Source: Pseudobutyrivibrio sp. UBA3626 (GTDB lineage Bacteria > Bacillota > Clostridia > Lachnospirales > Lachnospiraceae). From it: DNA of 64,000 nt. Both the position numbers and the translations under genes were made by a program. Shown here in pieces: positions 15,634 to 24,440 of this stretch. Location of the stretch: NCBI GenBank assembly GCA_002373675.1, contig DFLF01000012.1, forward strand, positions 1-64,000, read 5' to 3'. The notes under the pieces were generated by a model. That model did no database searches and was not told where the DNA came from. It saw only the letters and a list, made by a program, of their open reading frames with translations. Numbering within the stretch: position 1 is the stretch's first letter; the number at the start of each line of letters is the position of its first letter.

Positions 15634-17196
15634 GTGTCAATGATTATTGTTACACTTGTTATTGCTGTTGCAGCCATGATAATTGCTATTCTTGCTACAG
15701 TTTTTGTATCGAGAAGTGCACATAAGAAAGCTGCCGCTAATAAAGTTGACAGCGCTGAGAATAAAGCTCGTGAAATTATTGATGATGCAGTTAAGACTGC
15801 TGAAGCAAAGAAGAGAGAAGCTTTAATTGAAGCAAAGGAAGATGCCCTCAAGCAGAAGAACGAGTTGGATAAAGAGATACGTGAACGTCGTTCGGAGATT
15901 CAGAGAAACGAACATAGAGTTGCTCAGAAAGAAGAAAACGTTGACAGAAAACTCGATCAGTTAGAGAAACGTGAGAGGGAGTTGTCGCAGAAAGAAGCTA
16001 GGCTTAACAAGGAAAAAGAGGAAGTAGCGAAATTAAACAAACAGAGAGTACAGGAACTGGAGAGAATCTCAGGTTTGACCTCCGTACAAGCAAAAGAACA
16101 ATTACTACAAACTGTTGAAGATGATGTAAAAATTGATGCCGCAAAACTTATTAAAGAAACAATGGCTCAAGCAAAAGATGAAGCGAATAAGAAGGCTCGC
16201 GATATAGTAGTAACTGCTATTCAGAAGTGTGCTGCTGATCATGTGGCAGAAACATCGATTTCTGTTGTGCCACTTCCAAGCGATGATATGAAAGGACGTA
16301 TCATTGGTCGTGAAGGACGTAATATTCGTACATTAGAAACTATGACTGGTGTTGAACTTATTATTGATGATACACCAGAGGCAGTTGTTTTATCTGCTTT
16401 TGATCCAGTGCGTCGAGAAATTGCTCGTGTAGCGCTTGAGAAATTAATAGTAGATGGAAGAATTCATCCAGCTCGTATTGAAGAGATGGTTGATAAAGCA
16501 ACTAAAGAAGTTGAAACTAATATGAGAGAAGAAGGAGAAGCTGCAACACTTGAAGTTGGTGTTAATGGTATTAATCCTGAACTTGTTAAGTTACTTGGAC
16601 GTATGAAGTATCGTACAAGTTTCGGTCAGAATGCACTTAAACATTCTATCGAAGTAGCTCATTTGTCCGGTCTTCTCGCTGGAGAGTTGGGATTAGACGT
16701 AAGAGTTGCTAAGAGAGCTGGTCTTCTACATGACATTGGTAAATCAATTGATCATGAAGAGGGCGCTCAGGGATCTCATGTTCAACTTGGTGCTGATCTT
16801 TGTAAGAAATATAAAGAATCACCTACAGTTATTAATGCCGTTGAGGCACATCATGGGGATGTAGAACCAGAGACTCTTATTGCATGTATAGTTCAAGCTG
16901 CTGATGCTATTTCAGCTGCAAGACCTGGTGCAAGAAGAGAAACTATGGAGACATATTCTAATAGATTACAACAGTTAGAAGAGATTACCAACGACTTTAA
17001 GGGAGTTGATAAGTCTTTTGCAATTCAGGCAGGTAGAGAGGTTCGTGTAATGGTAGTTCCTGATCAGGTAACTGATGCGGACATGGTTATTATGGCTAGA
17101 GATATTACTAAGAGGATTGAATCCGAACTTGATTATCCTGGTCAGATTAAAGTTAATGTAATCCGTGAATCCAGAGTTACTGACTACGCGAAATAG
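15634..17196 (+). CDS. rny: Ribonuclease Y
   Basis: A 520-residue membrane-anchored endoribonuclease that starts mRNA decay and acts as the scaffold of the Gram-positive degradosome. Order: an N-terminal membrane helix (about 2-25), a long coiled coil (about 35-200), a KH domain with GRIIGREGRNIRTLE, then the HD domain with HSIEVAHLSGLLAGEL and the metal pair in AGLLHDIGKSIDHE. The start is GTG at 15634: GGAGG lies 7 nt before it, whereas the ATG two codons later would be 13 nt away. Confidence 0.98.
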   Translation: MSMIIVTLVIAVAAMIIAILATVFVSRSAHKKAAANKVDSAENKAREIIDDAVKTAEAKKREALIEAKEDALKQKNELDKEIRERRSEIQRNEHRVAQKEENVDRKLDQLEKRERELSQKEARLNKEKEEVAKLNKQRVQELERISGLTSVQAKEQLLQTVEDDVKIDAAKLIKETMAQAKDEANKKARDIVVTAIQKCAADHVAETSISVVPLPSDDMKGRIIGREGRNIRTLETMTGVELIIDDTPEAVVLSAFDPVRREIARVALEKLIVDGRIHPARIEEMVDKATKEVETNMREEGEAATLEVGVNGINPELVKLLGRMKYRTSFGQNALKHSIEVAHLSGLLAGELGLDVRVAKRAGLLHDIGKSIDHEEGAQGSHVQLGADLCKKYKESPTVINAVEAHHGDVEPETLIACIVQAADAISAARPGARRETMETYSNRLQQLEEITNDFKGVDKSFAIQAGREVRVMVVPDQVTDADMVIMARDITKRIESELDYPGQIKVNVIRESRVTDYAK

Positions 17197-17216
17197 ATTT
17201 GTTTTACGCGAATTTA

Positions 17217-17246
17217 AATCAGCTGCATATCATGCAGCTGATTTTT
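17217..17246 (+). terminator. Terminator of rny
   Basis: AATCAGCTGCAT pairs perfectly with ATGCAGCTGATT around a 3-nt loop, followed by TTTG. Confidence 0.92.
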
Positions 17247-17285
17247 GTTATAAGATAATTATAAATAATAGTAAAGGAGATATAT

Positions 17286-17840
17286 ATGGAACACGTAATA
17301 ACTGAGAAAAGGACTTTAGTTCATAAAGGTTCTATTATAGACGTATATAGCGATGAGATGTTACTTCCTAATGGCAATCATGAGACATGGGATTATGTAG
17401 AACATCGAATGGGAGCAGCATGTGTGCTTCCGGTTCTTCCTAATGGCAAAATTGTTATGGTTAAGCAATTCAGGCATGCACTTAATAGATATACAATTGA
17501 AGTCCCTGCCGGCTCAAGAGATAGTAAGACAGAAGATACATTGATATGTGCCACTAGAGAGTTAGAGGAGGAGACAGGATATACTTCTGATAACATAGAA
17601 TTCCTACTTTCGCTTAAGACTACAGTAGCGTTCTGTAATGAATCTATAGATGTATATCTTGCTCGTGATTTAAAGCCTGGTAAGCAGCATCTTGACGATG
17701 CTGAAAGTATTAATGTGCTTGAATTTGAATTAGATGAACTTCTTGATATGATATATTCAGGTAAATTGCAGGACTCGAAGACAGTTTCTGCAATTCTGGC
17801 ATATGCTGTCAAGTGTCAAAATAACTCTAGTATCAGCTAA
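17286..17840 (+). CDS. nudF: Nudix hydrolase, probable ADP-ribose pyrophosphatase
   Basis: A 184-residue Nudix protein. The Nudix box is visible at about residues 79-101 (GSRDSKTED, then CATRELEEETGY), matching GX5EX7REUXEEXGU. The upstream VKQFRHALNRYTIEVPAG is typical of the ADP-ribose pyrophosphatase subgroup. It would hydrolyse ADP-ribose to AMP and ribose-5-phosphate in the cytoplasm. Shine-Dalgarno AAAGGAGA precedes the ATG. The last 8 bases overlap the convergent aroE gene. The exact substrate is inferred from subfamily resemblance. Confidence 0.87.
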   Translation: MEHVITEKRTLVHKGSIIDVYSDEMLLPNGNHETWDYVEHRMGAACVLPVLPNGKIVMVKQFRHALNRYTIEVPAGSRDSKTEDTLICATRELEEETGYTSDNIEFLLSLKTTVAFCNESIDVYLARDLKPGKQHLDDAESINVLEFELDELLDMIYSGKLQDSKTVSAILAYAVKCQNNSSIS

Positions 17841-18726
17841 AGAATTTATCCTTTACTTCTTCTATTGGCATATTAAGGTCGGTCCAAAGCTTAAAACTTC
17901 TTGCACCTTGATATAGGAGCATGTATTTGCCGTTAATGTATCTGCAACCGGAATCTGAAGCATCCTTTAATAGCTTTGTCATAGCAGGTTCATATATAAG
18001 GTCGCATACAACAAGATTAGATCTTAGATAACTTTTATCAATTAGACTCTTATCAGAAGTCATTCCGACAGGAGTTGCATTAATAAGAATGTGACTCGTG
18101 GAAATGGCTTCTTTTAATATATCGTTATCCTCAATATTTATAACAGAAGTATTACAGTTCGTCTTATCATTAATATTTGCAGCAAATTTCTTTACTTTAT
18201 CTAATGACTTATTAAATCTTTTGGCAATAGTAATAGAGTTGGCTTTCTGCAATGCAAGTTCTACAATGACTGAAGTTGCAGCGCCCCCGGCACCAAGTAT
18301 AAGGATGTCTTTACCTTCTACAGTAACATTTATCTCAGAGAGAGAATCAATGAATCCGGCACCGTCAGTTGTATATCCTACAAGCTGCCCATCTTCTGGG
18401 ACAATTGTGTTGACGGAGCCGGCAAGTTCTGATGATATATCGAGTTTATCAATGTATTTTATAATCTCGGTTTTGAGAGGCATAGTAACATTTGCACCCA
18501 GAAAGTCTACATTTCTTATTTCATTCAAGACTTCTTTAAGCTGCTCCGGCTTTACATCAACTGCGTAATACTTTGCATCAATTCCAAGCTTGTCGAAACT
18601 ATAGTTATGCATGTCAGGTGAAATGCTATGTGCCACAGGACTTCCCAGAAGACACGCAAATTCTTTCGTTGGATCGTAGTCCACATTAATTGACAGTTCA
18701 TTTTTCTCAATAAATCTTAATCCCAT
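17833..18726 (-). CDS. aroE: Shikimate dehydrogenase
   Basis: A 297-residue enzyme that reduces 3-dehydroshikimate to shikimate with NADPH. Motifs: the substrate site LLGSPVAHSISPDMHN, the catalytic Lys in NVTMPLKTEI, the NADP loop ILGAGGAATSV, INATPVGM, and the C-terminal YQGARSFKLWTD. The start at 18726 (MGLRF) is preferred over an ATG at 18738 because GGAG lies 6 nt before it. It is divergent from aroD-aroK, so three shikimate steps are grouped here. Its 3' end overlaps the convergent Nudix gene by 8 bp. Confidence 0.95.
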   Translation of the reverse strand: MGLRFIEKNELSINVDYDPTKEFACLLGSPVAHSISPDMHNYSFDKLGIDAKYYAVDVKPEQLKEVLNEIRNVDFLGANVTMPLKTEIIKYIDKLDISSELAGSVNTIVPEDGQLVGYTTDGAGFIDSLSEINVTVEGKDILILGAGGAATSVIVELALQKANSITIAKRFNKSLDKVKKFAANINDKTNCNTSVINIEDNDILKEAISTSHILINATPVGMTSDKSLIDKSYLRSNLVVCDLIYEPAMTKLLKDASDSGCRYINGKYMLLYQGARSFKLWTDLNMPIEEVKDKFFS

Positions 18727-18925
18727 TATTAACTCCATTTCCCATATGTAATATTTGCTTTAATCTATATTTTATACGCAAAATATGATACCATAACATA
18801 GACATAATATAAAGGCATTATAATTTTTTGATAGCGTGTAGCTTTTCGCCATTTAAATGTGTCTAGTGGTTCTAACTATTGAGAAATAATAATGAAACTA
18901 TATGGCAATCTGTAAGGAGTATATA

Positions 18926-19660
18926 ATGCGTATAAAGAATATCGACATGGAGAATTTCAAACCGCTTGTATGTGTACCCATAGTGGATGAATCGGTAGAT
19001 AAGAGTCTTAAAACCGCCAGGGCATTGGTGGATGACGAAGTAAAAGTTATAGAATGGAGACTTGACTATCTTAAGGAATTGTCGAGTCCTGTCCTACTAG
19101 ATAAAGCACTTAAAGAAATGTCAGCGATATGTTCTTCCTCTGTACTTATAGCTACCATTAGAACTGATAGGGAGGGAGGCAAGGTTCCTTTTGACGAAGG
19201 GAAGATGAAGTCTTATCTTTCACTGATTGCTAAGTCTAAAGCCTGTGATTTCGTAGATGTTGAGTACTTCACATATGAGAATCCCAGAGATGTTGTATCG
19301 GCTTTGAAAAGGCTGGAGCAGAATGTAATATGCTCTCACCATGATTTTGAAGAGACACCACAGGATGATACGATATTTTCACTGCTTGAGGAAATGGATT
19401 GCAGTGAATGCGATGTTGTTAAGATGGCGGTAATGCCACAGACTACTACAGACGTTACCAGATTTATGGATATAAGCAACGCATTTGCAACCCATACGAA
19501 TAAGCTTGTTATTACAATGTCAATGGGAAAGCTCGGCAGGGCGAGCAGACTGTCCGCTGATGTTACTGGCTCGTGTGTTACATTTGGCTCATATCTTAAG
19601 GCATCTGCGCCGGGACAGATTGATTACAGGAGACTTCAGGAGATAATTAATCAGGACTAG
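18926..19660 (+). CDS. aroD: 3-dehydroquinate dehydratase, type I
   Basis: A 244-residue class I enzyme that dehydrates 3-dehydroquinate to 3-dehydroshikimate through a Schiff base. Seen: VIEWRLDYL (substrate Glu-Arg), the catalytic His in ICSHHDFEETP, the Schiff-base Lys in VVKMAVMP, and MSMGKLGRASRL with the substrate Arg. The ATG at 18926 follows AAGGAGT; the in-frame ATG at 18902 lies upstream of that site. It is divergent from aroE and followed 44 bp later by aroK. Confidence 0.96.
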   Translation: MRIKNIDMENFKPLVCVPIVDESVDKSLKTARALVDDEVKVIEWRLDYLKELSSPVLLDKALKEMSAICSSSVLIATIRTDREGGKVPFDEGKMKSYLSLIAKSKACDFVDVEYFTYENPRDVVSALKRLEQNVICSHHDFEETPQDDTIFSLLEEMDCSECDVVKMAVMPQTTTDVTRFMDISNAFATHTNKLVITMSMGKLGRASRLSADVTGSCVTFGSYLKASAPGQIDYRRLQEIINQD

Positions 19661-19704
19661 AATTTCAGAAAAAGGACGGATATAAAGAGTTGTTAAAGGA
19701 TAGA

Positions 19705-20211
19705 ATGAACATTTACTTAATAGGATTTATGGGAGTCGGCAAATCCACTGTAGCAAGAATTCTCAATAAGAAGTTGGGATATAAGCTTATAGATACGGAT
19801 AAGGAGATTGAATCAGAAGAAGGAATGCCTGTAAGTGAGATATTCAAGATGGAGGGAGAAGAATACTTCCGGGGGATGGAGGCTTATCTAATACATAAGA
19901 TTGCAGGACAGGATAAGACTATCGTATCGTGTGGGGGCGGTATTATTAAAAGCGAGGATAATATTAAAGAAATGCGAGGCTCAGGCTATGTGATTCTTCT
20001 TGAGGCGTCGCCTGAGGTTATATATGATAGACTAAAAGATGATAATACCAGGCCTCTTCTTCAAAAGAATCCGGGTATTGAAGGAATCAGGAAACTTATG
20101 AAGGAGAGGGAAGAGTTCTATAACAAGGCGTATACACATAAGTTTGACGCTGACAAAGAACCTGAACAGATTGCGGATGATATTATCAACATTATAGGAG
20201 AGTTTCATTGA
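19705..20211 (+). CDS. aroK: Shikimate kinase
   Basis: A 168-residue P-loop kinase that phosphorylates shikimate at O3. Walker A GFMGVGKST is at residues 7-15. The shikimate-binding DTDKEIE is followed by the Arg in EEYFRGMEAYL and the GGG loop SCGGGII. The lid region is near DDNTRPLL. I chose the ATG at 19705, matching the family start (MNIYLIGFMG); an in-frame TTG at 19690 has no ribosome site. The gene closes the aroD-aroK pair. Confidence 0.96.
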   Translation: MNIYLIGFMGVGKSTVARILNKKLGYKLIDTDKEIESEEGMPVSEIFKMEGEEYFRGMEAYLIHKIAGQDKTIVSCGGGIIKSEDNIKEMRGSGYVILLEASPEVIYDRLKDDNTRPLLQKNPGIEGIRKLMKEREEFYNKAYTHKFDADKEPEQIADDIINIIGEFH

Positions 20212-20229
20212 CATTATGTTACAAATTTG

Positions 20230-20258
20230 TTACAATCAATAAGGTTAAAGTGTAAAAT
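20230..20258 (+). promoter_or_regulatory. Promoter of tRNA-Arg
   Basis: TTACAA (20230-20235), 17-bp spacer, TAAAAT (20253-20258). Its start point falls at the tRNA 5' end or very close to it, implying a very short leader. Confidence 0.6.
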
Positions 20259-20263
20259 AACCA

Positions 20264-20337
20264 GTAGGCGTAGCGTAGTTGGATAACGCATCGGACTCCG
20301 ACTCCGAAGACCGCTGGTTCGAATCCAGTCGTCTACA
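20264..20337 (+). tRNA. tRNA-Arg (anticodon CCG)
   Basis: A complete cloverleaf. Acceptor GTAGGCG/CGTCTAC (one G-T pair), D arm GCG...CGC with AGTTGG, anticodon stem TCGGA/TCCGA with loop CTCCGAC giving anticodon CCG (reads CGG). Then a 5-nt variable loop AGACC and T arm GCTGG-TTCGAAT-CCAGT. Discriminator A at 20337; CCA is not encoded. CGG is a rare codon in this AT-rich sequence. The next gene starts 34 bp downstream with no promoter seen between. Confidence 0.95.
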
Positions 20338-20371
20338 TGACGAGATTTATAGATTTGGAGGAGTATATATT

Positions 20372-21607
20372 ATGAAATTCAAGAATGGATGGCATACATG
20401 CATAGAATTTATAGCAGATAAATGGAGATATTTTCTCGCAGCAGTTGTATTTGGATTAATTGTACTTATTCTTGCTTTCGTTGTAAGTAAGAAGACAACT
20501 CAGGATGAAGATATATCTGGTGTATATAAGGACTTTCAGGTTGATGCTAATGTAGAGCTTAATGCTCTTATAGTTAATTATTATAATGCTTATGCATCTG
20601 GAGATACTAATGCACTTAGCGCTTATGCTTCTCCAATCAGTGATGCTGAAGCAAGTTTCATCAAGTTCATGAGCCAATTCATTGAAGCTTACAATGTAGT
20701 AAATGTATATTCTAAGCAAGGTCTGGATGACGGTTCATATCTCGTATCTGTTCATGTCAAAGAGAAGTTTGTAGGAATTAATACTCCTGCATCCGGACTT
20801 GATTTCTTCTATGTAAGAACTAACGAGAATGGAATGCTTTACATTGATAATTCATATGGTTCATACAATCAGAAGGAGAATGAGACATCTCAAGATCCTA
20901 AGATACAGGAAATCATTGAAATCTACAATGAACGAAATGATGTGATGAAACTTAAGAAGATGGTTGAAGACGAACTTGCTGAGGCACTTAAGTCGGATGC
21001 TCAATTGAATCAGTTCCTTACAGAGACAATAAGAACTAAGATTGGTGAGTGGAAAGCTCAATATAAAGCACAGAGAGAACAGCAGAAAGCAATAGCAGAT
21101 GCTAAGGCTAAGGAAGCTGCAGATGCTGCAGCGAAGGCACAGCAGGATGCTCAGGCAGCAGCTCTTAAGGCACAGCAGGATGCTATGGAAGAAGCTAATG
21201 CTACAACAGTAGTTATTACTGAGAAGGTTAATGTAAGAGACTCTGCTTCTGAAGCAGGTAATATTGTAGGAACCCTTGATGGTGGAACTCCAGTTAAGAA
21301 GTACGCTGAAGAGAATGGATTTACCAAGATTGATTATAATGGAGCAAAAGCATTTGTTAAGAGTGACTATGTAGCAGCTGCTAATCAGCCGGCAGCACAA
21401 CCGGAAGTACAGCCTCAACCTGCTACTAATAATGTAACACTAACTAATACAGTAAATGTTCGTGGTTCTAAAGACGAGAACGGAGAAAGAGTTGCAGTTG
21501 GTGTACCAGGAGATACAGTTACTGTTCTTGGTGATGCAGGAGACGGATGGTCAAGAGTTTCAATCAAAGGTATTGAAGGTTATATGAAGACTGAGTTCAT
21601 ACATTAA
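20372..21607 (+). CDS. Membrane-anchored protein with two C-terminal SH3b domains
   Basis: A 411-residue protein with a short cytoplasmic N-terminus and one membrane span (about residues 20-40, FLAAVVFGLIVLILAFVV), so most of it is outside the cell. Residues ~55-165 form an NTF2/DUF4878-like region rich in aromatic residues. An Ala/Gln/Lys coiled coil (about 230-275, repeated AAKAQQDA units) follows. Two SH3b repeats lie at about 283-335 (ITEKVNVRDSASEAGNIVGTL) and 355-410 (LTNTVNVRGSKDENGERV). SH3b domains usually bind peptidoglycan, so a cell-wall-associated role is likely. The ATG at 20372 follows GGAGGAG; a longer reading would run into the tRNA. Confidence 0.85.
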   Translation: MKFKNGWHTCIEFIADKWRYFLAAVVFGLIVLILAFVVSKKTTQDEDISGVYKDFQVDANVELNALIVNYYNAYASGDTNALSAYASPISDAEASFIKFMSQFIEAYNVVNVYSKQGLDDGSYLVSVHVKEKFVGINTPASGLDFFYVRTNENGMLYIDNSYGSYNQKENETSQDPKIQEIIEIYNERNDVMKLKKMVEDELAEALKSDAQLNQFLTETIRTKIGEWKAQYKAQREQQKAIADAKAKEAADAAAKAQQDAQAAALKAQQDAMEEANATTVVITEKVNVRDSASEAGNIVGTLDGGTPVKKYAEENGFTKIDYNGAKAFVKSDYVAAANQPAAQPEVQPQPATNNVTLTNTVNVRGSKDENGERVAVGVPGDTVTVLGDAGDGWSRVSIKGIEGYMKTEFIH

Positions 21608-21629
21608 TCTGTATAATATATGAATTCTG

Positions 21630-21663
21630 GTAAGGAAAGGTCTTAGGCCTTTCCTTACTTTTA
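21630..21663 (+). terminator. Terminator after the SH3 protein
   Basis: GTAAGGAAAGG (21630-21640) pairs perfectly with CCTTTCCTTAC (21648-21658), followed by TTTT. Confidence 0.92.
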
Positions 21664-21679
21664 GTATGGAGGGATAACA

Positions 21680-22378
21680 ATCAGAATTAATAAGTATCTC
21701 TCGTCTATGGGCGTATGCTCTAGGAGAGAAGCGGATAGACAGATAGACAATGGAAATGTTACTATTAACGGCGTCGTTGCTTCACTAGGCGATAGGGTTA
21801 GTGTGGGCGATAAGGTCTGCTTTATGGGAGAAGAGGTTTTAAGCAGCAGTAAGCCGGTAATTATAGCATTCAACAAACCTAAAGGTATAGTATGTACAGC
21901 TGAGAAGCGTGAGAAGGATAATATAGTTGACTATATCAATTATCCCAGTAGAATATATCCTATAGGTCGTCTTGATAAGGACTCCACAGGCCTTATTCTT
22001 CTAACTAATCGTGGTGAGATTGTTAATGGAATTCTCAAAGCCAGAAATTATCACGAGAAAGAATATGTAGTTAGCCTTAATCGCCCTTATTCTAGGGATT
22101 TCCTGATGAAAATGAGAAATGGCATATATTTGCATGAACTTGATACAACAACAAGAAAGTGTGAAGTAAGACCTATTGATGATAAGACGTTTTCCATAAT
22201 TCTTACACAAGGACTTAATCGTCAGATTAGGCGTATGGTAAAGGAACTTGGATATAGGGTTACAAGCCTTAATAGAATAAGAGTTATGAATATAGAGCTT
22301 GGTAATCTTCCCATTGGAAAATATAGAGAAGTTGAAGGGGATGAACTCTCAATTCTCCTAAGAAGTATAGAAGACTAA
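21680..22378 (+). CDS. rluF: 23S rRNA pseudouridine synthase, RluF/RsuA family, apparent ATC start
   Basis: An N-terminal S4 RNA-binding domain and RsuA/RluB/E/F catalytic domain, 232 residues if started here. The catalytic Asp is in GRLDKDSTGLILLTN. The RluF-like C-terminus has GLNRQIRRMVKELGYRVTSLNRIRVMN. The first ATG (21707) would cut off the start of the S4 domain. Reading upstream in frame gives xRINKYLSSMGVCSRREADRQI, the standard family N-terminus, beginning at ATC 21680. That codon lies exactly 6 nt after GGAGGG (21668-21673). No ATG, GTG or TTG exists in frame between that Shine-Dalgarno and 21707. A rare non-AUG (AUC) start, as AUU in infC, is the simplest reading; a base error is the alternative. 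Confidence 0.85.
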   Translation: MRINKYLSSMGVCSRREADRQIDNGNVTINGVVASLGDRVSVGDKVCFMGEEVLSSSKPVIIAFNKPKGIVCTAEKREKDNIVDYINYPSRIYPIGRLDKDSTGLILLTNRGEIVNGILKARNYHEKEYVVSLNRPYSRDFLMKMRNGIYLHELDTTTRKCEVRPIDDKTFSIILTQGLNRQIRRMVKELGYRVTSLNRIRVMNIELGNLPIGKYREVEGDELSILLRSIED

Positions 22379-22400
22379 AGGATAAGAGGTTAATATCCAT

Positions 22401-24395
22401 ATGAATGCTAAGGAAGAGATTAAAAAATTAAGAGAAGAGATAGAATATCACATAGATAGATATTATAATCAAGACGAGCCTGAGATTACTGACTATGAAT
22501 ACGATATGATGATGAATCGACTAAAAAAGCTAGAGGCTGATAATCCGGGGCTTGTTACACCTGATTCGCCTACACAGAGAGTGGGGGGCAAGGCTTCAAA
22601 AAAAGGTCTTAAACCTGTTAAGCATAATATGCCGATGCTTAGTCTTCGAGATGTATTCTCTAAGGAAGAAGTAATTTCTTTTGTTAAAGATATGGAAAAT
22701 GCTTTAGAAAATCCTGAATTTGTAGTAGAATACAAAATAGATGGACTATCAATGTCCCTTCGATATGACAACGGTAAACTGATAATGGCTGAGACTCGCG
22801 GAGATGGAATAGAATTTGGCGAGGATGTTACTGCTAATGCATTAATGATAGACGACGTTGTTTCACAACTTAAAGACCCCTTTGAATACTTTGAAATAAG
22901 AGGCGAGGTCTACATGACGAATGAAAGCTTCGATGCTGTTAATAAGAAGCAGGAGCTTATGGGTAAGAAGTTGTTTGCTAATCCAAGAAACTGTGCTGCA
23001 GGCTCTCTTCGTCAATTAGATCCTCAGATTGTAAAGGAGAGAAATCTATCCCTATTCATATTCAATCTTCAAGAGGCAAGGGGAAGAGAATTTACGACTC
23101 ATACTGAGTGTTATGACTATATGAAGTCCCAGGGAATCAAGGTCATTGATAATTACAAGGTATGTAAGAATGCTGATGAAGTATGGCAGGCAATATGTGA
23201 TATCGGAGAGAAAAGGGGAGAACTTGGATATGATATTGATGGTGCTGTAGTTAAGATTAATAACTACGCCCAGAGAAGTATGCTTGGGTCAACCGCCAAG
23301 GTTCCCAAGTGGGCAGTTGCATACAAATATCCTCCGGAGGAAAAAGAGACAACTTTACTTGATGTAGAGCTTTCTGTTGGAAGAACAGGAAGGATAAACC
23401 CTACAGCTGTATTTACACCAATCAGGTTGTGTGGCACAACAGTAAGTCGTGCTACTATGCATAATCAGGATTTCATTGATGAACTTGATATCGGGATTGG
23501 TGATACTATCGTGGTATATAAGTCCGGGGAGATAATTCCTAAGATCAAAGAAGTAGTTAAGTCTAAGAGACCAAGTGGCACGAAGACATATAGGATACCT
23601 GATACCTGCCCTGTATGTGGTGCACCAACACATCGTGAGAAGGATTCTTCTAACATTGTATGTACATCCCTTAGTTGTCCTGCACAGTTAGAGAATCATC
23701 TTATTAATTTTGTAGGTCGCGATGCCATGGATATTAAGGGCTTTGGAGCAGCATATATTATTGATCTTTGTCGCGAAGGTTACATCAAGGATATATCTGA
23801 TATATATAAGCTTAGTGATTATAGAGATGAACTTGTGGATAAGGGTCTGATAGGCAAGGCGAAGAATACAGATAAGCTTCTTAGTGTTATAGAAGATAGC
23901 AAATCCAATGATGCCAATATGCTGCTTACCGGCCTTGGAATTCCTAATGTTGGAAAGACAGCAGCTAAGACGCTGATTAGACATTTTGAAAGCATTGATA
24001 AACTAATGTCTGCTTCTATTGAAGAATTAATGGAAGTCAGTGACATTGGACAAATTAGCGCTAAAGCTATATATGATTATTTTCAAGATGATAAGAATAG
24101 AGCCATATTACTACGCCTCAAGGAGTACGGGGTTAATATGTCTTCTGATTCAAAGTCTTCATCTGACAAGCTAAGTGGATTGACTTTCGTAGTGACTGGT
24201 ACATTGCCGTCTCTTGGTCGTAAGGAAGCGGCTAATCTTATAGAAGATAATGGTGGTAAATGTGCTGGTTCTGTATCTAAGAAAACTAATTATCTTGTGG
24301 CTGGTGAGAATGCCGGAAGTAAGCTTGCCAAGGCAAGAGACTTGGGTATAGAGGTTATTACAGAAGGAGAATTACTTAATATGATTAATTCTTAG
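22401..24395 (+). CDS. ligA: NAD-dependent DNA ligase
   Basis: A 664-residue bacterial ligase that seals nicks with NAD+. Order: Ia domain (IDRYYNQDEPEITDYEYD), adenylation domain with the active-site Lys in EYKIDGLSMS (about 114), OB fold, and a four-Cys zinc finger (CPVCG then CTSLSCPAQ). Helix-hairpin-helix repeats (GLGIPNVGKTAAKTL; EVSDIGQISAKAIYDYF) precede a C-terminal BRCT domain (LSGLTFVVTGTLPSLGRKEA). All expected parts are present. It starts 22 bp after the pseudouridine synthase and probably shares its transcript. Confidence 0.98.
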   Translation: MNAKEEIKKLREEIEYHIDRYYNQDEPEITDYEYDMMMNRLKKLEADNPGLVTPDSPTQRVGGKASKKGLKPVKHNMPMLSLRDVFSKEEVISFVKDMENALENPEFVVEYKIDGLSMSLRYDNGKLIMAETRGDGIEFGEDVTANALMIDDVVSQLKDPFEYFEIRGEVYMTNESFDAVNKKQELMGKKLFANPRNCAAGSLRQLDPQIVKERNLSLFIFNLQEARGREFTTHTECYDYMKSQGIKVIDNYKVCKNADEVWQAICDIGEKRGELGYDIDGAVVKINNYAQRSMLGSTAKVPKWAVAYKYPPEEKETTLLDVELSVGRTGRINPTAVFTPIRLCGTTVSRATMHNQDFIDELDIGIGDTIVVYKSGEIIPKIKEVVKSKRPSGTKTYRIPDTCPVCGAPTHREKDSSNIVCTSLSCPAQLENHLINFVGRDAMDIKGFGAAYIIDLCREGYIKDISDIYKLSDYRDELVDKGLIGKAKNTDKLLSVIEDSKSNDANMLLTGLGIPNVGKTAAKTLIRHFESIDKLMSASIEELMEVSDIGQISAKAIYDYFQDDKNRAILLRLKEYGVNMSSDSKSSSDKLSGLTFVVTGTLPSLGRKEAANLIEDNGGKCAGSVSKKTNYLVAGENAGSKLAKARDLGIEVITEGELLNMINS

Positions 24396-24440
24396 ATTGG
24401 TAGGAATTAATACAATTACTAGTGATAAGAGGAATATAAT

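Noticed and set aside
20861..21418. Reverse-strand open frame of 185 codons, Cys/Ser/Leu-rich
   Set aside because: Antisense of the repetitive Ala/Gln/Lys coiled coil of the SH3 protein; composition explains the lack of stops.
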